Positions 21,495 through 31,884 of a stretch of 64,000 nucleotides of DNA are shown here, piece by piece. Positions within the stretch are counted from its first letter, which is position 1, and each line of letters opens with the position of its first letter. The position numbers and the translations under genes are program-made. The notes beneath the pieces were generated by a model, which made no database searches, was not told the DNA's origin, and saw only the letters and a list, made by a program, of their open reading frames with translations. Source of the stretch: Petaurus breviceps papuanus (Eukaryota; Chordata; Mammalia; Diprotodontia; Petauridae); contig JAMXIF010001194.1 in NCBI GenBank assembly GCA_028583685.1, forward strand, positions 4,846,064-4,910,063, read 5' to 3'.

Positions 21495-21534
21495 TCACCA
21501 CCACCACCCCCACCACCACTATTCCTACTGCTAC
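21345..21534 (+). repeat. Trinucleotide microsatellite, left half
   Basis: Imperfect CTA/CTG/CCA triplets, including a clean (CTA)n run at about 21460-21487. It resumes at 22190 on the far side of an LTR, so it was split by that insertion. The leucine- and proline-rich frames across it are repeat artefacts. Confidence 0.9.
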
Positions 21535-22189
21535 TGTTGAAGTTTGAGGGGGTTCAAGGACCCTTCAAGGACCGAAGTACAGAAGAAGGCTGTCAGGAAT
21601 GAATTCACGAACTCAAGCATTCTTTAAGTCAAGCTGTCAAAGGTTTATTGAAATACTAATATAGGGGCAGAGCTCCTTGGAGAACTTGTATTCCTTAAGG
21701 AACCTGCAATTCAATAGGAGTGATGCTAAAGCTTATGAAGAAAAGTAGTGGATTATTTGGCAGATATGCTAATAGGATGATATTTTACAATCTTGGTCAC
21801 AGGTGTCATTCACTACTGGAAACCAGGGGAAGGGGTTTCTCAGAGGTATATTTTTGGTCTGTTACATCTGTAGCAAGATAGCTTTGAGAGTTTACGACTA
21901 CAGCTTGACCTCTGTATTGAATATGATAATTTTGGGAATCAATATATAATAATTCTATGGTTACAAGATAGTCCTGTTTTTACAAGAGAATTTCTCAGAG
22001 GTCAGCTTGTTCTTGTGATGGGGAAAGACAGTTTGCTTTTACTGGGGCCCAGTCATGAGTTATTGCTAGGCATAGTGTCCTTGGGTTAGGGAGAAAACTG
22101 TCAGGAATAATTTTTTTTTAGGGATAATGTTTTGAGGCTAGGAAGAAATGTGATCTTGGAATTGGGGTCCAAGCACAAGCACCCCATCA
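21535..22189 (-). mobile_element. Solo LTR of an endogenous retrovirus
   Basis: A 655-base unit with TG...CA ends, inserted in a microsatellite. Read on the minus strand it has an AATAAA signal about 100 bases before its 3' end, as an LTR should. A 4-base flank 'ctac' on both sides fits a class I-type duplication, but the repetitive target makes this weak evidence. No internal viral sequence is attached. Age is unknown because there is no partner LTR. Confidence 0.6.
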
Positions 22190-22262
22190 CTACTACCACC
22201 ACCACCACTACTGCTGCTGCTACTTCTACTACCACTACTAGTGAACACTACCACTACTCCTA
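22190..22262 (+). repeat. Trinucleotide microsatellite, right half
   Basis: CTA/CCA/CTG triplets continuing the run interrupted at 21534. Confidence 0.85.
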
Positions 22263-22469
22263 CTCTTATTACCACTACAAACCAGCTTTAGGAATTTTAC
22301 ACTGTTGTATCTCACTGTACCTTAGAGGAACATCACTGAAAATAGGAGTCAGTAGACCTGTGTTCTAAACTGACCTGTACTATTAATTTGCTGTGTAACT
22401 TTTGGCAATTTATTTTATCTCTATGGCCTCAGTTTTTCCTCCTATAAAATTTGACCTGCCATAATCCTC

Positions 22470-23325
22470 AAGTTAAATCTCTTCCCTTTCCTAGCCAAAG
22501 TCCTGAGGAAGATGGGGGAGGAAGTGAGAAGGGGGGGGCAGAATTCCACACCTATTTCAACTTCCTTGGATCTCACTTAGTTCTTACACCCAATTAAATC
22601 TCAATGGTCTTCTCAAAGATTTCTTTTTTCCTTTTTTCTTTTAGGAGGGGAACACAAGGCAATTAGGATTAAGTGACTTACCCAAGGTCACACAGCTAAT
22701 AAATGTGTCAAGTGTCTGAAGCTGGATTTGAACTCAGGTCCTCCTGACTCCAAGACCAGTGCTCTATTCACTGTACCACCTAGCTGCCCCCTCAATGATT
22801 TCTTAACTGCTAAATCCAATGGCACTTTCTCATTCTCTTTGACCTCTCTGCAGCTTCTAACACTGTTAGCTACCCCTTCCTCCTGGATACTCCCTCTTCC
22901 TTTGGCATCCTTAATTCTATCCTCTCCTGGTTCTCCTTCTACTTGGTTGACCATTCCTTTTCAGATTCCATTTCTCCTTTGCTTTGGCCTTGAAGCCTCT
23001 TCTCTCTTCTTACCCTCCCCTCTGGGTGATCTTATTACTCTCGTGTATTCAATCATCTCTTTGTAGATAACTCCCAACTCTATATATCCAGTCCTAATCT
23101 CCCTCCTGAATTCTAATATTGCATTGCAACTGCTTGCTGGACATCTTCACCTGGAAGTCCCATGGCCTTCTCAGACTCACACTGTCCTAAACAGAACATA
23201 TTCTCCCATAAAACTACCCTTCTTTCTCTAAAATTTCATATTTTCTGTTGAGTCACCATTTCCAATTACCCAGATTCTTAACCTTAGTCATCCTAAAAAA
23301 TTTTTGCTTTCTGATCATCCTCACA
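22470..23325 (+). repeat. L2 LINE, reverse transcriptase region
   Basis: Forward L2. 'FDLSAAS-TVS' (from an ancestral LDLSAAFDTVDH) is readable at about 22836-22875, and a decayed version of the YADD-type site lies at about 23050-23080. It is followed by 'gctggacatcttcacctgg' from the L2 3' region. Stops and indels are frequent. A SINE at 22625-22790 interrupts it. Confidence 0.65.
22625..22790 (-). mobile_element. WSINE1-type tRNA-derived SINE
   Basis: Reversed SINE: T-rich left end, 'gacttacccaaggtcacaca', 'tttgaactcaggtcctcct', and head 'ccacctagctgcccc'. It is flanked by duplications of 13 bases with one difference ('ctcaaagatttct' and 'ctcaatgatttct') taken from the L2 target. Confidence 0.85.
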
Positions 23326-23329
23326 CCTT

Positions 23330-24010
23330 CTAAAATCAAAGAATCACAGAATTTTAGAGTTTGAATAGACATAAGCAACCATCTAGTCAAATCCATACCA
23401 GAAAAGAAGCCACCCGAGAGCATACTTGATAAGTAGTCATCAGTCTGTGCTCAACTTCCACTCAAGGGGAGCCCATCGCCTCTTCAGGGAGCCTATTCCA
23501 TTCTGGGGCAGGTCTAATCATTAGGAAGTTTTTTTCTGACATTAGGTCTAACTTTGCCTTTTTGTCACTTCCACTCAGTGCTCCTGATTTTGCCCTGAGA
23601 CCAAACAAGGCAAGTCTAATCCCCTTTTCCACAGGACAACCCATCAGATACTTAAAGACATTTATCATGTCCCACCTGAGCCTTCTCTTCTCTAAGCTAA
23701 TCATCCCCAGAGCCTTCCATTCATCCTCATATGACCTGGTTTCCAAATGTTTTACTATACTGGTTGCCCTCCTCTATTTTTCAGCTGATTCATTTCCTTT
23801 TGGTGCCCAGATATAGGCAGATATTTTGGTGTCATTGGCAAATATGATGAGCATGCCATCTAGGCCATTATCCCAGTTATTGATAAAAATGTGAAACATC
23901 ACAGGACCCAGGATAGATCCCTGAGGCACTCCAATAGAGACTTTCTGTCAAGCTGACATTGAACCATTAATGGTCCCTCTTTTATTACATTTACCAGTTT
24001 CAATTCAATA
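23330..24010 (-). repeat. CR1/L3 LINE with RT and 3' UTR
   Basis: The left end 'aatcacagaattttagagtt' is a reversed CR1/L3 3' terminus. At the right, minus-strand translation at about 23840-23945 gives 'GVPQGSILGPVMFHIFIN', the conserved RT motif of this clade, followed by a decayed catalytic-site region. It is a very old insertion with no intact frame. Confidence 0.7.
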
Positions 24011-24139
24011 ATCTTATCAATTCTACCTCACATCTCTTACATCTATTTTCTTCTATTCACTCATATGATCACCAAACCAGTCCAGGCCCTTGTTTTCTTT
24101 TACGTGTTCTATTAAATAGCTTTCTTTTTTCCTAATGTA

Positions 24140-24245
24140 AGACTCCACCTTATCTCACCTACCTTTCACATAGCTGCCAAGTTGCTTTTCCTGAAGCAAA
24201 GTTATCTCAATTCAAAGCTCAAGAAGTTTTACTGGCTGCCTAAGA
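24140..24245 (+). repeat. L2 LINE fragment
   Basis: 'catagctgccaagttgctt', 'ctgaagcaaagttatctc' and 'gctcaagaagttttactggc' match the L2 3' region in order. Confidence 0.5.
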
Positions 24246-24271
24246 AGCTCCTGGTCTGTAGATTGTAGGGG

Positions 24272-25413
24272 TGTAATAGTAATGGAATTGAAAGATCCCC
24301 CTGTATTGGTTTGGTTTTTGGTTTGATTGTGTTAAAACCCCGAGCTTGTGAATCCCACTTGTGGGATGGACTTGTTGACATGAAAAGAGAGGGCTGAACT
24401 GGGAGGAGCTGGTGACGTAAATTTAGAGAGACACAAGAAAAGAGAGAGGCAGAAGAACTTTTTGGAAGCAGCACCTTTGGAGGCAGAGAGAGACTGAGAG
24501 GATTGCTGAAGGCCACTTTGAATTGCCCAGGACTTTTGAGACCTGCCCCCTGAGCTGCCAAGGACTGAGGAGACATGGCTGTTTTGCTGGTACTCTGTCT
24601 GTCTGTTTTGATGTTGTTTTGCCAGATTTGTCCACTGGTGAAAGACAGTCCTGTTGTTGCAGAAGTCTTGGAATCTTGCTGTTGGTTCAGAGCTCCTGAG
24701 ACTGTTCTGCAGACAGAGAGTGAATTCTGTCCACTGGTGAAGGACAGTCCTGTTGTTGCAGAAGTTTTGGAACCTTGCTGTTGGTTCAGAAGCCCTGAAG
24801 AAGGATTTTCTTGTCATATATTTACAGAAATCCTGGAAGAGGGTTTTGCTAATGTTTTCAGGGGTCCTAGGACTGTTCTGCATACAGAGAATGAATTAAT
24901 GAAGAGACTGGCAATGTATCTTGTGGCCTTGCTAAGCTTTGTCTCCCCAGGAACAAAGATTGCTGAGAACTTGCCTCTGTCAAGATGAAGAAAAGACCAT
25001 CATTTGGGTATTAAGTGCTGTGCTTAAGCTTGTTGTAACTCTGGGGTAGATTCAATTATGACCCAAGGGTGAGGAACTTTTGACCTTTTTGTGTTCTGTG
25101 ATTGAACAAATGAATGTACTTTACTTATGATTGGAAACTAATCTCCATTTGAGAAGAGGGGCTTTGTGATGGACTAAATTGAATGTACAGCCTAGAGGTG
25201 GAGTAGTATTTAGAACAGGGGCTTTGTGATTGATTAAATGAATGCAATGTCCAGGGGTGGGGTAGTACTTGATTAAATCACACTTAGTAAATGCTGTATT
25301 TTGAATGATGTCATATTTTGATCTTCTCTGTTCTTAATTTTTCACTGAATAAAATGGAGAGCACCTATGCTGGTATTTTGAACCTTGGGAAGTTGCCTTT
25401 GCTTGGCATTACA
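24272..25413 (+). mobile_element. Solo LTR, 1.14 kb, family not identified
   Basis: It begins TGTAATAG and ends CATTACA, so the ends are short inverted repeats. Perfect 5-base duplications 'agggg' flank it at 24267-24271 and 25414-25418. AATAAA occurs at about 25347 in the expected 3' position. A second copy lies at 40038-41164, about 10-14% different by eye. Both contain an open frame near the middle. There is no internal viral sequence, so this is a solo LTR left by recombination. It lies immediately upstream of the HAL1 5' region and may have inserted into it. Confidence 0.75.
24575..24988 (+). other. Open frame inside LTR (copy 1)
   Basis: A 137-codon ATG-started frame within the LTR. 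Residues 1-18 are strongly hydrophobic (MAVLLVLCLSVLMLFCQ), like a signal peptide or anchor. A 33-codon unit beginning CPLVKDSPVV is duplicated in frame (DNA units at 24629 and 24728). The rest is Cys- and Phe-rich with a hydrophobic 'LVALLSFVS' near the end. The frame starts identically in the second LTR copy (40337-40777). I recognise no family. Known LTR-encoded proteins, such as the MMTV superantigen, show that such an arrangement can exist. Against coding: the opposite strand is also open for 183 codons here, so low stop density may be compositional. Confidence 0.35.
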
Positions 25414-25665
25414 AGGGGGACCAAGCAACCATTCAGAGGGTAATCACTCTTCCTTTGACCTGCTTGGATCTGAATTGCAGTCTTGGGTGGAGGTCCTGGA
25501 GTATGTGGCCAGGTGCCAGAGTCTGTGGGGGCTGCAGAGAGGATGCCCTCTCAATTGCTCCAGCAATTGTGAAAACCCCAGCGATTTGGGACAAAGCTCT
25601 CTCCATTCTGAAAGCAGAGTTCTACCAGGGCAAAGAGTTCAAAAGTCAAGTAATTCACTGGCAAC

Positions 25666-26076
25666 ATGAGCAAGGAGAGGAAACGCAATCCTACCATAGA
25701 TTCCTTTTTTGAGTACAAAAAGGATCAAAGTATGGAACAGGAGGAAGACAACGAAGTCAGAATTCCTGCATCAAAAGCTCCCAAGAAAAATATTTACTGG
25801 TTACAGGACATGAAAGAGCTCAAGAAGGATTTTGAAAACCAATTAAGAGAAGTGGAGGAAAAGTTGGGAAGAGAAATGAGAATGATGCAAGAAAATCAAG
25901 AAAAGGGAGTCAACAGCCAGACTGAAGAAAATAATACCTTAAAAAATAGACTAACTCAAATGGCAAAAAAGGCCCAAAAAGCCAATAAGGAAAAGAATGC
26001 CTTAAAAAGCCAAATTTGCCAGATGGTAAAAGAATTTCAAAAACTCACTGAAAAGAATAACTCCTTCAAAAATTAG
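25666..26076 (+). pseudogene. HAL1 ORF1p N-terminal half
   Basis: The ATG-started frame opens 'MSKERKRNPTIDSFFEYKK', the marsupial L1 ORF1 start. Heptad-like Leu/Lys/Glu-rich coiled coil follows from about residue 45 to 135 ('EENNTLKNRLTQMAKKAQK', 'ALKSQICQMVKEFQKL'). In relatives this forms the trimer stalk. The frame is lost at about 26070 through an extra base. The matching C-terminal half lies beyond the inserted elements, at about 33449-33710. Confidence 0.75.
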
Positions 26077-26165
26077 ATTGGAGCAATTGGAAGCTAATGA
26101 CTTTATGAGAAATCAAGATACTATAAAACAGATCCAAACAAGTGAAAAAATAGAAGGTAATGTGA

Positions 26166-26326
26166 GGGGATGGCCAGGTGGCGCAGTGAATAAGAGCACC
26201 GGCCCCAAAGTCGGGATGACCTGGGATCAAATCTGGGCTCAGATACTTAGCACCACACCCAGAAATAACTGGCCGTGTAACCTTGAGCAAGTTACTTAAC
26301 CCCAATTGCTTTAAAAAAAAAAAAAA
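26166..26326 (+). mobile_element. tRNA-derived SINE, monomer
   Basis: Head 'ggggatggccaggtggcgc', body 'caccacacccagaaataact', 'ttgagcaagttacttaaccc', long A tail. Duplications 'ggtaatgtga' (26156-26165) and 'ggcaatgtga' (26327-26336) come from the HAL1 target. It has the monomer-2 diagnostic variant. Confidence 0.9.
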
Positions 26327-26533
26327 GGCAATGTGAAATACCTCATTGGAAAAACCATTGACCTATAAAATAGATCCAGAAGAGATCATTTAAAAATTAT
26401 TAGACAACCTGAAAGCCATGATCCAAAAAAGAGCCTGGACACCATTTTTCAAGAAATTATAAAGCAAAATTGCCCTGATATTCTAGAACCAGAGGGCAAA
26501 ATACAAACTGAAAGAATTCACCAATTGCCTCTT

Positions 26534-26835
26534 TTTTTTTTAAAGCAATTGGGGTTAAGTAACTTGCTCAAGGTTACACGGCCAGTTATTTCTGGATGTG
26601 GTGCTAAGTATCTGAGCTCAGATTAGATCCCCAGGTCATCCCAACACTGGAGCCTGTGCTCTTTACTTGCTGAGCCACCTGGCCACCCCTAAGCAATTGG
26701 GGTTAAGTAACTTGCTCAAGGTTACACGGCCAGGTGTTTCTGGGTGGATGCTAAGTGTCTGAGCCCGGATTCGATCCCCAGGTCATCCTGACACTGGAGG
26801 CGGTGCTCTTACTCACTATGCTACCTGGCTGCCCC
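26534..26835 (-). mobile_element. Dimeric tRNA-derived SINE
   Basis: A reversed head-to-tail dimer: monomer 1 is at 26690-26835 and monomer 2, with the A tail, at 26534-26689. The junction is 'ggccacccctaagcaattgg'. Perfect 15-base duplications (26519-26533 and 26836-26850, 'caccaattgcctctt') enclose the whole dimer, so it inserted once. It shares junction and monomer-specific variants with the dimer at 13759-14057. Confidence 0.85.
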
Positions 26836-26911
26836 CACCAATTGCCTCTTGAAAAAGATCCCAAAAAGAAAACTCCTAGGAATATTATAGCCAAATTCCA
26901 GAGTTCCCAGG

Positions 26912-27429
26912 TGTGAGGGTTATGGGATTTAAAGATCTTCCATGCCCCATTGGACTTGCTGACGTAGCAGGAAGGGGCAGAGCAAGAGGAAGCGGAAGCC
27001 AAGCTAGAGTTCCTGCAGTGGCTAGCAGTGGCGGTGATGGCAGCAGCAGCATGAAGCCCTTTTTGAGTCAGCCAGAATTTCTGCTAAGGACTCCTGCTGA
27101 GGATTGCCAGGGGCCAGAGCTGCTGGGAGCACGCTTCCTGGACGCTGGATGGTTGCTGTGAGTGGGGAGAGGAGGACCTTTGCCTGAGGTAGCCTGTTCT
27201 GTTTTAAAGGCTTGAGAATGTGGGTGCTTTCTACTTTATCTACGTGTGCCAATTTCATAGCTACTCTGATGGCTTTCACTTTCTGATTTTGGGACTCAGT
27301 CTTTTGATATTTTAATAAATTTTCTAGCTTATTCCCCCATATAGCAAGCCTGATATATTTTGTGATGGAAAATTATATCAGCATATCTGTAATTTCCATA
27401 GGCATTGTGAATATGGCATTGCTGATACA
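26912..27429 (+). repeat. 5' LTR of the ERVL provirus
   Basis: Begins TGTGAGGG and ends GATACA. AATAAA occurs at about 27314 in the 3' half. A 'gcagcagcagc' triplet stretch lies near the middle and is longer in the 3' LTR. Confidence 0.9.
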
Positions 27430-27431
27430 TT

Positions 27432-27449
27432 TGGTGACCAGGATGGGAT
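27432..27449 (+). other. Primer-binding site of the ERVL provirus
   Basis: Two bases after the 5' LTR comes TGGTGACCAGGATGGGAT, in the right place and with the required TGG start. It best resembles a leucine tRNA complement, as ERVL is known to use, but the match is imperfect and tRNA-Trp shares the first bases. The tRNA is not settled. Confidence 0.6.
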
Positions 27450-27529
27450 CACAAAATGTCAGGCCTCTATTTGAAAGCAGTGGGGCTTTAGAGGGAGAAA
27501 TGGCTATTATCCTCCAGGATGGGAGGATT

Positions 27530-28950
27530 TGCCTTATTCCTCTCTAGCTAGAGAATGGGCTAAAAGCACAGGGCCCTGTGAAAACTGGGAACCAAGGCTA
27601 AAAGAGGGAGAACCTGGAGATTTGGAAAGATGTTTGCAAGGAATACCCATAGAACCAGGCAAAGAACTGGCAGGAGTGTGCAGGAGAGGCTGGGTGCTGC
27701 TAACAAGTTATCGCCTTATGTGTAAAAGTATGGATAAGCTGCTGGAGGAAAGAGCTCGGATGGCTAGGGAGTCAGCTGGTTTGCCTGAGGATTCTTCTGT
27801 GTCACAGCACTCAGAAGAGCAAACTGGAGGAACTCATGTGGTCCAGGAGCAAGCTACTGTTCATGTAGCTAAAAGGAAGCAAAAAACTAGCAGAAGGAAT
27901 GTCCATGCAGCTTTTGTACAGGCTGGGCAGAGTTGCCCTGACAGCTTCCAGGAGAATGTGTGTGAGGAGAATGGAGCAAGGTTAGATGAGGAGTCTTCTA
28001 ATGTAGAAGCTCTCCCCATACGAAGAAGAAGACAGGAGTACCACCGGGGCAAAACAGAGTCCAGGGAGATAACTGAGGATTTCACTCAACAGGAGATCAC
28101 TGATATATTGAGTAGATTTACCCAAAGAATGGGGGAGTCTTTAGTGTCTTGGATAGTAAGAATCACTGATGAAGGCGCTGGAGGAATAACACTGGACAAT
28201 GAGGACTGTTTAAAATTCATAAGTATCAGTCAGAATCCTTTTGTACACCAAGCTTTTAGGGATCACCATATGCAAGGAGGTAACAACAAAACTAATCTGC
28301 TAGCCTTAGCTGCAGAGGGATGCAAAAAGCAATATCCTACTGAATCTATGTGGCCTAGGGGAGACAGACCCTGGTACTCACTTAGAGACTGTATGAGAAA
28401 GCTAAAGGAGGAGGTAATGAAAACTGCTATCATGATTGGAGATGCAAATGCATATTATGATACCCCCCTAGGAGTTCATCATAGAAATATCATAGTGAAG
28501 ATGGCTCCTCCTGCATATAAGCACCTAATTCTGACTCTATTAATTGGAGAAATAGGGCACCCTCTTTCAGAGGTGCTGGATAAGATTTCACAATTAAGCC
28601 ATTTAGGGGAATGGGAAAAAGACAAATTGCCTTGAGAGAGAAGAGTAAACAGCCAGAGGATTCAGAGACAAAATAGACCAACAAGAAGGGAACTGTTTAC
28701 TGCTCTATTAAGAGCTGGGGTAGACTTTAGAAGAATAGATGGTATTCCAACTGAAGAGCTGCATAAGCTGTACCAAGAAAAGGTACTTAGCATTAGAATG
28801 AACAGGGAAGCAAGAACCACCCCTGCAGGTATTTCTGAATCTGAATCTTTGTATCCAAGTTTGCCCCACCTTCAGGGGGAATAGGAGATAGGCCCAGCCC
28901 CAGCCCAGATAAAACAAATATGCAGAAGAGATTGCAGACCCCATATTGCT
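27530..28950 (+). pseudogene. ERVL gag region
   Basis: A long frame with a charged, Arg/Lys-rich middle ('RRRRQEYHRG') and an ERVL Gag-like capsid segment ('LVSWIVRITDEGAGGITLD', 'NPFVHQAFRDH'). No CCHC zinc knuckle was seen, which is usual for ERVL. Fossil status as for the provirus. Confidence 0.7.
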
Positions 28951-28984
28951 TTAACAATATATTGGAAGAATGGATCAACTACTG

Positions 28985-29270
28985 TGACTAGGGCACTGCT
29001 TGATACTGGGGCTGAGGCCACACTTATCTATGGAAACCCTGATAAGTTTAAACATGGAACTCCTATTACCATCACAGGTCTAGGAGGCGCTGAAATATCA
29101 GCCAGACAAGTTAAAATAACAATGAAAATTGGGCAGTTGCCTAAGAAAGAATATACTGTGGTTGTTGTACCCATTCCTGAATACATCATTGGAATAGATG
29201 TATTGAGAGGCATGACTCTGAATTTACCTGAAGGGAGATACCAATTTGCTGCGAGGAAGACAGGAATTAA
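28985..29270 (+). pseudogene. ERVL aspartic protease domain
   Basis: The 'LLDTGAEATLI' active-site motif at about 28996-29028 and the 'YIIGIDVLRG' flap-proximal motif at about 29182-29211 define a retroviral aspartic protease. Confidence 0.85.
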
Positions 29271-29289
29271 TACAGTTTTAGTGGGAAAA

Positions 29290-30390
29290 CTAAAAATGGA
29301 CCCAATCACTTTACCTGAACCTTCTGAAGTAATTACTTTAAAACAGTATCGTGTGCCAGGTGGGCAAGATGAAATTACCACTACTATAAAGGAATATGTT
29401 GAAGCAGGAGTGTTAGTCCCTATAACCACAAGATGGAATAATCCTGTCTGGCCAGTAAGAAAATCAGATGGGACATGGAGAATGACTGTGGATTATAGAC
29501 AGTTGAATAAGGTGACTCCTTCTTTCTATGCTGCTGTTCCAGATACCATCACCTTAATAGAAAGGATCCAGAAATATGATGGAACTTGGTATGCAGTTAT
29601 TGACTTGGCAAATGCCTTCTTTACCATCCCAATAGACCCTAAACAATGGGACCAATTTGCTTTCGCTTGGCAGGGTAGACAATATACTTTCACCCGCTTG
29701 CCACAAGGGTACATACATAGCCCCACTATTTGTCACAGGATTGTGGCTGAACAGTTGGATGAATTAAAGCTACCTGGTGTACAGCTTACCCACTACATTG
29801 ATGATATCATGATACAGGGAAAAGATGCGAAAGAAGTGGAAAGGAGTTTGACCCTTCTAATTGAGCATATGAAAAGCAAAGGATGGGAAATTAACCCTGC
29901 AAAGGTTCAAGGACCAGCTCAAAATGTGAAATTTTGGGGTATACAATGGAACAAGGGGCTACGGGAGATTCTTCCTCGAGCCCAACAAAAGATTCAGGAT
30001 TTTCCTACCCCTACCAATAAGAAGGAGGCCCAAAAGTTCATAGGATTGTTTGGATACTGGAGGCACCACATTCCACATTTGGGACAGATTTTAAAACCTT
30101 TATATAGAGTCACACAGAAGAAATATGAATTTGACTGGGGACTTGAGCAGAGTAAAACTTTTGAAGAAGCCAAGGCTGCCATACAATTGGCCCTAGATTT
30201 GTGGCCCATGCAAAATGGTCCAGTGGAATTGCAAGTGACTGTACAAGATGATTATACAAACTGGAGCTTATGGCAAAAACAACAAAGCCAAAATGTACCT
30301 TTGGGATTTTGGTGTAGGAAACTCTCTTCATCTGGAGTCCAGTATACACCTTTTGAAAAGCAGTTGTTAGCTGCATATTGGGCTTTGGTG
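29290..30390 (+). pseudogene. ERVL reverse transcriptase domain
   Basis: RT motifs in order: 'WPVRKSDGTWRMTVDYRQLN', 'AVIDLANAFF', 'FTRLPQGYIHSP', the catalytic 'YIDDIMI' at about 29794, then 'FWGIQWNKG' and the thumb/connection 'FIGLFGYWRHHIPHLG'. Confidence 0.9.
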
Positions 30391-30689
30391 TAGACTGAAC
30401 AACTGACTCTGGGCCATGAAGTGATATTAAGACCTGGAATCCCAATTATGACCTGGGTAATGAGTACCCCAGCTTCTCACAGAATTGGACATGCCCAAGA
30501 GGCTAGTATAATCAAATGGAAGTGGTATATTCAAAATAGAGCGAAAACAGGCAAAAGTGGAGTCTCTGCTCTACATGAATCTGTAGCAAACATAGAAATT
30601 GAGAGGAATGACACACCCCCTGAGCCAAAGCAACAGTTGGTACAGTCCACTGTAAAATGGAATGAGGGATATGATGTATTAACTGAGGA

Positions 30690-31120
30690 ACAAAAGAGAC
30701 ATGCATGGTTTACTGATGGGACAGCAAAATATTTGGGGCAAAAAAGACATCGGAAAGCAGTGGCCTATAACCCATGTACTAGAAGGACTTTGGAAAGTAC
30801 TGGGATAGGTGGAAGTAGCCAATATGCTGAACTTATGGCAGTATATCAAGCCATCAAAATAGAACAAGGAGGACAGTGTCATATATTCACTGATTCATGG
30901 GCAGTAGCTAATGGGTTAGCTACATGGATGCCCATGTGGAAAAATGAAAATTGGGAAATTCATGGCAAACAAGTCTGGGGCAAAGAATTATGGGAAGATA
31001 TCTGGAACATGTCTTTGGTCACTGACTTGTCAGTTTTTCATGTAGATGCTCACGTGGCCCCCACCACACCAGAACGTGAGTACAATGCTCATGCTGATCG
31101 ACTGGCAAAGATTGCTACTG
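30690..31120 (+). pseudogene. ERVL RNase H domain
   Basis: Motifs 'WFTDGTAKY', 'YAELMAVYQAI' and 'IFTDSWAVANGL' supply the expected acidic residues. A 'NAHADRLAK' end motif follows. Confidence 0.85.
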
Positions 31121-31149
31121 AACATATTGTCCCTACTTTGACAACAACT

Positions 31150-31800
31150 GATGATCTGGTATTAGCAAAAAAAACAGCAGGCCATTTGGGGGTCCAGGCC
31201 ACACACCAGTGGGCACAAGATCGAGGTATTAGTATCTCTCATTCACTGTTAAAACAGATAGCAGAAGAATGTCATATATGTCAATTGGAAAAGGAGCGAA
31301 CTGTTCCTCGGGTAGTAACTGGAGAGATAGCAAGAGGAAAAGTCCCAGCCCAAATCTGGCAAATAGATTATATTGGTCCACTACCACTGGATAAAGGATG
31401 CAGATTTATATGTACTTGTGTTGACACCTATTCAGGTGTACTAGTAGCTTGTCCTTATAAGAATGCAACCCAGAAAAACAGTTGTAAAACTCTAGATCTC
31501 ATAAGTCTATATTATGGAACCCCAATGCAGATTCAAAGTGACAATGGGTCACATTTCAAAGGCAATGAAATGAAGAAGTATTATATACTAAACAATATAG
31601 AATGGATATATAATATTCCATATTATGCAGAAGCATCTGGGTTAATTGAAAGAATGAATGGATTACTGAAAGAACATTTGAGGAAGTTAAGTTCCAATAA
31701 TTCATATCAACATTGGAAGGATAATTTGTTCATGGCTTTGCGTAATTTGAATATTAGACCATTGGGAGGAAGTACACCGCTAGCCAGAATAATGACCCCC
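31150..31800 (+). pseudogene. ERVL integrase domain
   Basis: Zinc-binding HHCC pattern ('HLGVQATHQW' then 'CHICQ'). The core acidic residues are visible in 'WQIDYIGPL', 'QSDNGSHF' and 'ASGLIERMNGLL'. Confidence 0.9.
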
Positions 31801-31884
31801 CTATCTGCAAATTAGAAAACAACAAATACATAAGATCCCAAATATTGAGCATTGGACCTTGAGGCCAGATATTCCAGCACTGTA

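Noticed and set aside
21262-21602. Leu- and Pro-rich frames
   Set aside because: Translations of the CTA/CCA triplet repeat.
24332-24883. 183-codon minus-strand frame across the 1.14 kb LTR (and 220 codons in copy 2)
   Set aside because: Serine-rich and antisense to the other frame, with no recognisable domain. It is kept only as evidence that the LTR has few stops on both strands.
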